Below are positions 11,101 through 17,100 of a stretch of DNA of 22,728 bases, piece after piece (position 1 is the stretch's first letter; every line of letters starts with the position of its first letter). This DNA comes from Ophiothrix spiculata. Taxonomy: Eukaryota; Echinodermata; Ophiuroidea; Amphilepidida; Ophiotrichidae. The notes beneath the pieces are model-generated. The model had not been told where the DNA came from. It was given only the letters and a program-made list of their open reading frames with translations, and did not search any database. Location: NCBI GenBank assembly GCA_000969725.1, contig JXSR01S015805.1, one strand, 5' to 3'. The position numbers were made by a program, and so were the translations under genes.

Positions 11101-14100
11101 TTGTCAAAGCAGAAATTTTAGGTCCTTGAGTGACAGAAGATGTACAAGGAAATAGGAGTCTATAGACTATGCATGTAGGCTTAGAAATGACGGTCTTCTT
11201 CATGGCACATTGCGCATCTCTTATTGATGAGGGGTTGACACCAGCCTTTAGTGTTTATACCTTATTATTCACAACCCCTTGAGTCAATGCAGAGTATCTG
11301 GGAATGGCCATATGCTTGTAACTATCAAGAGGCAGATAGATTGATTGATTTTAGGATTTCACATTGCAATAAATGAGTAAATAGTAACACAATAGTAAAT
11401 TGTATATACCATGTAGTCTCTGAAAAGCCTACCCTGACCGTATGTCAAAGTACGTCATCTACTCTAGGACCAGAGTGCATAGTCGCTATACCTTCAAAAG
11501 TATATCATCTCTCTAGGACCATAGAGCTCATCTAGATGCCGAACAGGCTTTGATGAGAATAAGCGTAGAAGTAGAAGTAGAAGTAGAAGCCTATTTGATC
11601 TAACAAATCAGCAAAATGTATTATATTCATCATGGTTCTATCTTTAGATCTCCATCCATTGATGAACCCAGTACCTCGACTGGTATTTCCCATAACTGCC
11701 AACATCTTCCAGCATTACCACGGCAACAACAGGAAAGATGGGATCCACAAGTTCTCGCTGAATTACCAGAAGACATCTTAGCAGAGATCATGGAGGGTAG
11801 AGACCAGGAGACTGGAGAACAGGAAGCACCAGCTGAAGAACCTAGAGTGAAATCTGAAGACATTGAGGCATTACCTAATATGTCACAGGTGGGAACAAAG
11901 CATGTATAGACCATATCGATAATTGACCTACTCCCGCTGTTGATGGGGTAAATCCACAGAATCGGACGGGGAACGGAACTCAGAGCGAGAGCAAGTAGTG
12001 TGTTTATCATACTTGGCCTTGTTCTGAGTTCCGATTCCCCGTCCGGTTCTGTGGATTTACCCCATCAACGGCGGGATTATGTCAATTATCGATATGGTGT
12101 ATAAAATGACTATATTTCTAAATTTTCCATTCATGAGATTTTAGCAAATGATCAAACAAATTTGCTTTGTGTATTTGCTCAAAAACTGCAATTCTGTGGT
12201 GCAGTAGTTAGTGCTTTAGACTTGTGATTGAAAGGTTGTGGGTTCAAACCCCATGACGATGGGAAGAAACTCTATATGAATTGGTGTAGAAGTTATTTCC
12301 CACTCTGAGCAAAAGTAAATTATTTTTTAAGATCAAAAAGTGCAGCTCTGTATACTCAATTTGACCAAAATGTCAGTTTATAAACTCCAAAAATCTTTAA
12401 GATTTTCAAATCTTTAGCCAAGTTATTTTGCACAAAAATCTGTTCTTTAAATCCATATTTCATCATTTTGTACCCTGTAGACATCCCTGTTCCAAATAGT
12501 ACTGAACCCAGGTTCAAGCCTCTTTAAAGCTTCTTGAATGCTGATTCCTTGAAAAAAGAGTCCAGGTGATGAAACATTAAAGAAATGTAGGTTGGCACAA
12601 CGGTTACTTAGCATCGACTCAGACCTACCCAGTTTAACATATACCTTATTTATTAATACTCCAACAGCTTGACCCTAGTTGTTTAGAGGCACTTCCCCCT
12701 GAGCTACAGCAAGAATTACAGACAGCTTATGAGAGGCAGAACAAGACGACCAACCCACCTAAAACAACTCCAAAGAAGAGTAACCAAGGCACAAGACCAT
12801 CCCCTTCAAAAACTAGTCCATTTACGATCAAGCGTCGTCGAGGAGCAGGAAGACCTCGTAAGACAAGCCCTCAGAAGAAGGTTAATCGCAAAGATCCAAA
12901 TCAACCTGGAATTATGGATATGTTGGGAGGGAATGTTAGACCATCTCCAGTCAAGGTGAGGTATGATATAGATAATAATTGTAAACTCATTTTAGGTTAA
13001 AAACTATCTTCTTCAAATTTCCATAAGCTCTTTTCATTTATTCAGACATAGAACTCAAACCTGGGATCCCTGTAACTTGATTCATGGCCCAGCAATTATT
13101 TGGGAATGAGTTTTTGTACCTCGGTTATTTTACAGGCGTGGTCTCATGAGTGCTCTTTGTGACAAAAAACTGCACATATTGGTCAGCACAAGGAACAGAT
13201 GAAAAAGCAAATGTTGTTTACAAATGAAATAATACACACACTACCTACTGAGCTTATTTACCAAAAAAAAAATCCAGAGGTATAATAATTCAACTCCATG
13301 CACTACATGATGTCGTCAGGCAGTGTTCCCTCCAAGGTTTTAGAGCTTGCGCCAATTCAACCATTTTTGACAACATTGAGGAGATGCCTTGCAGAAAAAT
13401 CACTAGACAAGACTTCAAAATTAGCTAAATAAGTACTAAAAAGCATTGGCCTTGCACATTTTGAAATACCTGTTGCACCAATTTTCCAAACTTCTGCACC
13501 AAATGAGTGCCATATGGCCTTCAACAGGTACACTGGCATCAGATGTAGATTCCCTTATTAAATTTTGTGATTAATTTGCAATTTGCTCCTGCCATTTTTG
13601 TCTTCCAGACTAGAATCCCTGAGGTGACTGATCCAGCAATGATGAATCTTGGAGACAAAGGCCAAAGTGAAGAGAGAATACCTGAACAGGTGGATGATAA
13701 TCCAGAGGAGGAGTCTGAGACTAAATACCAGCCAGTCAATCTGTGTGGTGCTGTCATGTTAGAGGATGTCAAGAAATTGCTCAAGGAATGGATGTCAGCT
13801 TTCCCAGGTATGAAAAGGTCTATCAAAGTTTGTTACTGGGTTAGAGCAACATTTGGTGTGAATTGCCTCATTAAGACACTAAAAGGTTATAGTTTTGAAA
13901 ATCAGCATTCACAAAAAATATTGAATTTGGCTAACATAAAAAGAAACCTGTTTGTCATACTCGAGGATAGCGTATTGTGGTTTATACTAAAGCAAAAATC
14001 TAGGTTGTTTTTTTCTTTCGTAAAACACAATATGATATCTTGCAGATTTTAAACTCTCTAGTAGCAATTAGCTACATTTATTAACTCCAGTTAAAAGAAT

Positions 14101-17100
14101 TACTTAAGGTTTTAAGAATCAGTAACTGTTGTTATGCATTACTACAAATTGTTTATACAATAAAAACTGTACACAATTGTTTTTGTGGTGTTTGTCTAAG
14201 AATCATGCTAGTTTTTTTAATTAAGCTCTTTTCTGAGGGAGATAATTTCTTAGCCTAAACAAAAGTGCTATTTTTTTAGTTTTTTTTTTTAATTTAGTTA
14301 TTATTTGTCAGTAGCTGCAATCATTCTTGCATTTCCTCAAAAAATATTATCACATTTTTGGCAAATAAAATCAAAATTATTTCAATTTGCTTTCTACTTT
14401 TTCACTTTTAAAAATATAAATCTACCTATAGCTAAAGTTAAACTAAAGTTTATCCAAATGAGTGATATAGCACATTTATTTAGATTAGTGTTGGGTTTTT
14501 TTTTTCAGAGAACATTTAGATTTTTGAAATTTACTATAGAATTAAAAAGTTCCCTTTTTATACCCATTTTCAAATGGAATAAATTCTGCTTTAGCAAACC
14601 ATAACACATACAACTCAATTTTCTAAAGTCAGACTGCTAATCATGTAGTGTGCGTAAACACAAGTTGGTTTAAATACCAGGCTAGATGTCCACTTTCTGT
14701 TTTACTTCATCTTGACAATTTAGGTTAGAAATTGTGATAAGTTATTATCACTTTTGATTTAAGATAAAGGCAACTTTCATTTTAGTATTTGTTCAGTGAA
14801 TTAAATATGTTGCTTTTGAGGTGAAGGCCGTGTTTTTGAGCAAAACATGGCATGGCAAATGTCAAGTTTCTTTGGTATTATGCGTTTCCTCTTTATGTAA
14901 ATATATATTTACATTTACTGCCTCCATTAAACAATGCCAATAATTTGCTATCTTTCCTTTGATTTCCAATACGATGTTTTTGACATTATTACATAGAAAA
15001 AATCCATTATTCAATTTTCAAAGAAAAATTCTGTGAATTTTAGCATTTATTCAATATTTGAGTAACCTTTGGGGCCGATTTTATTAACATTTAGCGTGAT
15101 GGTCGCTAACCCTGCTTTTATCGCTTAAAATGATCTGCTAAAAATGATCGCTAAAAAGCGGATTTTAGCAATCATTTTTGGAGTTTAGCGATCAAAACGG
15201 GGTTAGCGACCAACGCTAAATTGTAAGTGAAAGTGTCCCTTGGTTTATAGTTTAGAAACAGTCATTATTGTGATATATTGTAGTTTGAAGTAAAATTGAT
15301 ATAGAAAGATAATTTTTTTACATCAATTCCAAAAAGTGCATGTTAAAATAATAGTCATACAAGTGATATTATCTTGTTTCAATTATCACTTTCAATCTAA
15401 AAACAAATCATTACTTTTATGTGCTTTATCAGTCTCGAGCAGCCCGGCTTGATTTAGCAGCGGTATTGTCATTGATGCATTGATGGTAGATGTAGCTAAA
15501 TGCACATGGAGCCATATATTTTCTCTTGGATCATAATTTTTTTAGGCCTTATATATACATTTTCATTCTTAAAGATCCAAAAATCTAATGATGAACTCAT
15601 TTTTTGCAATATCGTTAATTTTTCTAGGAAAAACCCCCGCTAATTTTGACAAAAAGTTGTTTTTGGAAAATTATCCAATAAACTCCCTTGACAAGTTAGC
15701 TCATGAACAACAACAGATATATCACCCAACTTGCTCAATAGGCTCAAAATTCGATACGTTTTCAAAATATTCTGTAACTTCTGAAGATCTTGACCAATGT
15801 TTGAAAACTTAGAAGCTATGAATAAATATAGTCTCTTTATCACTATAACTAAGTAATTTGTTAAGATATGCCATTGTTTCTCCATAAAAATTCCTCTGTT
15901 GCTTAATATTTTAAAGGGACTAGCCCAGATTCCGCTTAGAATTAAAAACTTAACATTTCATAAAGCTTTAAAACTGTATCAAAATTAAGAATAAGTAGAC
16001 AATTCCACACAGAAACCTCTTTTACGGCGTAATTATAATGGCCAGGGCTTGTATCCACTGGAAAAGGTGTAATATAAATGCCGAACAAGTGTTCCTGCTA
16101 AGGCCGTATGGCGCGCCATTGGCTCAAGAGCCAGGAAAATTGGCGCAAGGGGTTTCTAAAAAATCCTAACAATACTTTTCTTTGTCTTTAAAATTTATTT
16201 TCAGCCTCAGCTCATGATTTTGGTGCAAATACCTCTTCAACATTGTCAAAATTGATCCAATTGGCGCAAGTTCAAAAACTTAAGCGGGAACACTGGCTGG
16301 AAATATTATTATTATTATTGATAAAGAATTGATTTTTTAATGCTTGTGTTAATCTTTGTAGCTCGGTGATATGACTGTTCCCAGTGTTTTCTAAATCCTA
16401 AATTTGTATCTCAGATGGATTTATCTGTTAATAAATCAATCAAACATGCTTAGGACAATTTTATGATTCAAACAGATCTTTCAAAAATAAGTTGTTTGAC
16501 CATCACAGACATAAAAACAAGACATTTATTAGATGTAATACTAAAAACACACAATATTTTATGCCCGGGCATAAAAAAATTTAGTTGCTAAAAAATTGTG
16601 TTTTATTCCAATATTCCACAAATTTAGGGAGAAACTATATATATTGTTAGGTTATAATACTATAAGGCAAAAAAAAAAAGTTTGTTTCCTGTCGGTGGTC
16701 AAAAAACCTAAATGCGAAATACGTTTTTTTATTTTCTTTTCTTTTCTTTTTTTTTCAATTGTTCAAGAGGTGCTAAGGCAAATTTTGATCGAAAATCCGC
16801 ATGGGTGATGATTTTTTCAGTAAGAAACCCGTCCAGTTTCAAGTTTTTGTTGAAAATAAAACACTTCTTTAGTAAAAATTTTGCAATTTCCCGGTTCTTT
16901 TTATCAAATTGGCTATTTTGATTTTCGTTTTCTAAAATATCAAATAAAAAAATAAAATGCGCAAATAATGACGCCAAGACGAAATGCGCGCGGCGCACGG
17001 GAAACAAACTTGTTTTTTGTTTTTGCCTAATGATGATTTTTTGAGTCATGTGAAAAAGATATTGTTAAAAAAAGTAAGGGAAAGGATCTAAACCAGTGCC

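Larger units (their letters stand above)
10736..11647 (+). other. REV1 intron with Harbinger-like MITE and degenerate repeats
   Basis: Contains the MITE at 10756-10886. From 10940 to 11145 there are five loosely related GGGTCTTTCAG / GGGTCT-type blocks at irregular spacing. 11445-11531 holds a degenerate tandem pair, and 11565-11588 is GTAGAA repeated four times. Confidence 0.6.
11889..12667 (+). other. REV1 intron with fold-back MITE and SINE
   Basis: Holds the hairpin MITE at 11909-12099 and the tRNA-derived SINE at about 12190-12320. The rest (12330-12660) shows nothing recognised. Confidence 0.6.

Noticed and set aside
11616-11647. In-frame ATG before exon H as an alternative start
   Set aside because: A good tttag acceptor at 11647 and exact phase agreement with exon G make it intron read-through.
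12190-12265. Functional tRNA gene
   Set aside because: A and B boxes are good but the anticodon and acceptor stems pair poorly, so a SINE head fits better.
14305-14604. Phe/Lys-rich open frame in the longest intron
   Set aside because: Composition follows local AT richness, with no motif, no splice support and no similarity.
16729-17049. 106-codon - strand frame rich in Lys and Phe
   Set aside because: Low-complexity translation of an A/T-rich intron; no recognisable domain.
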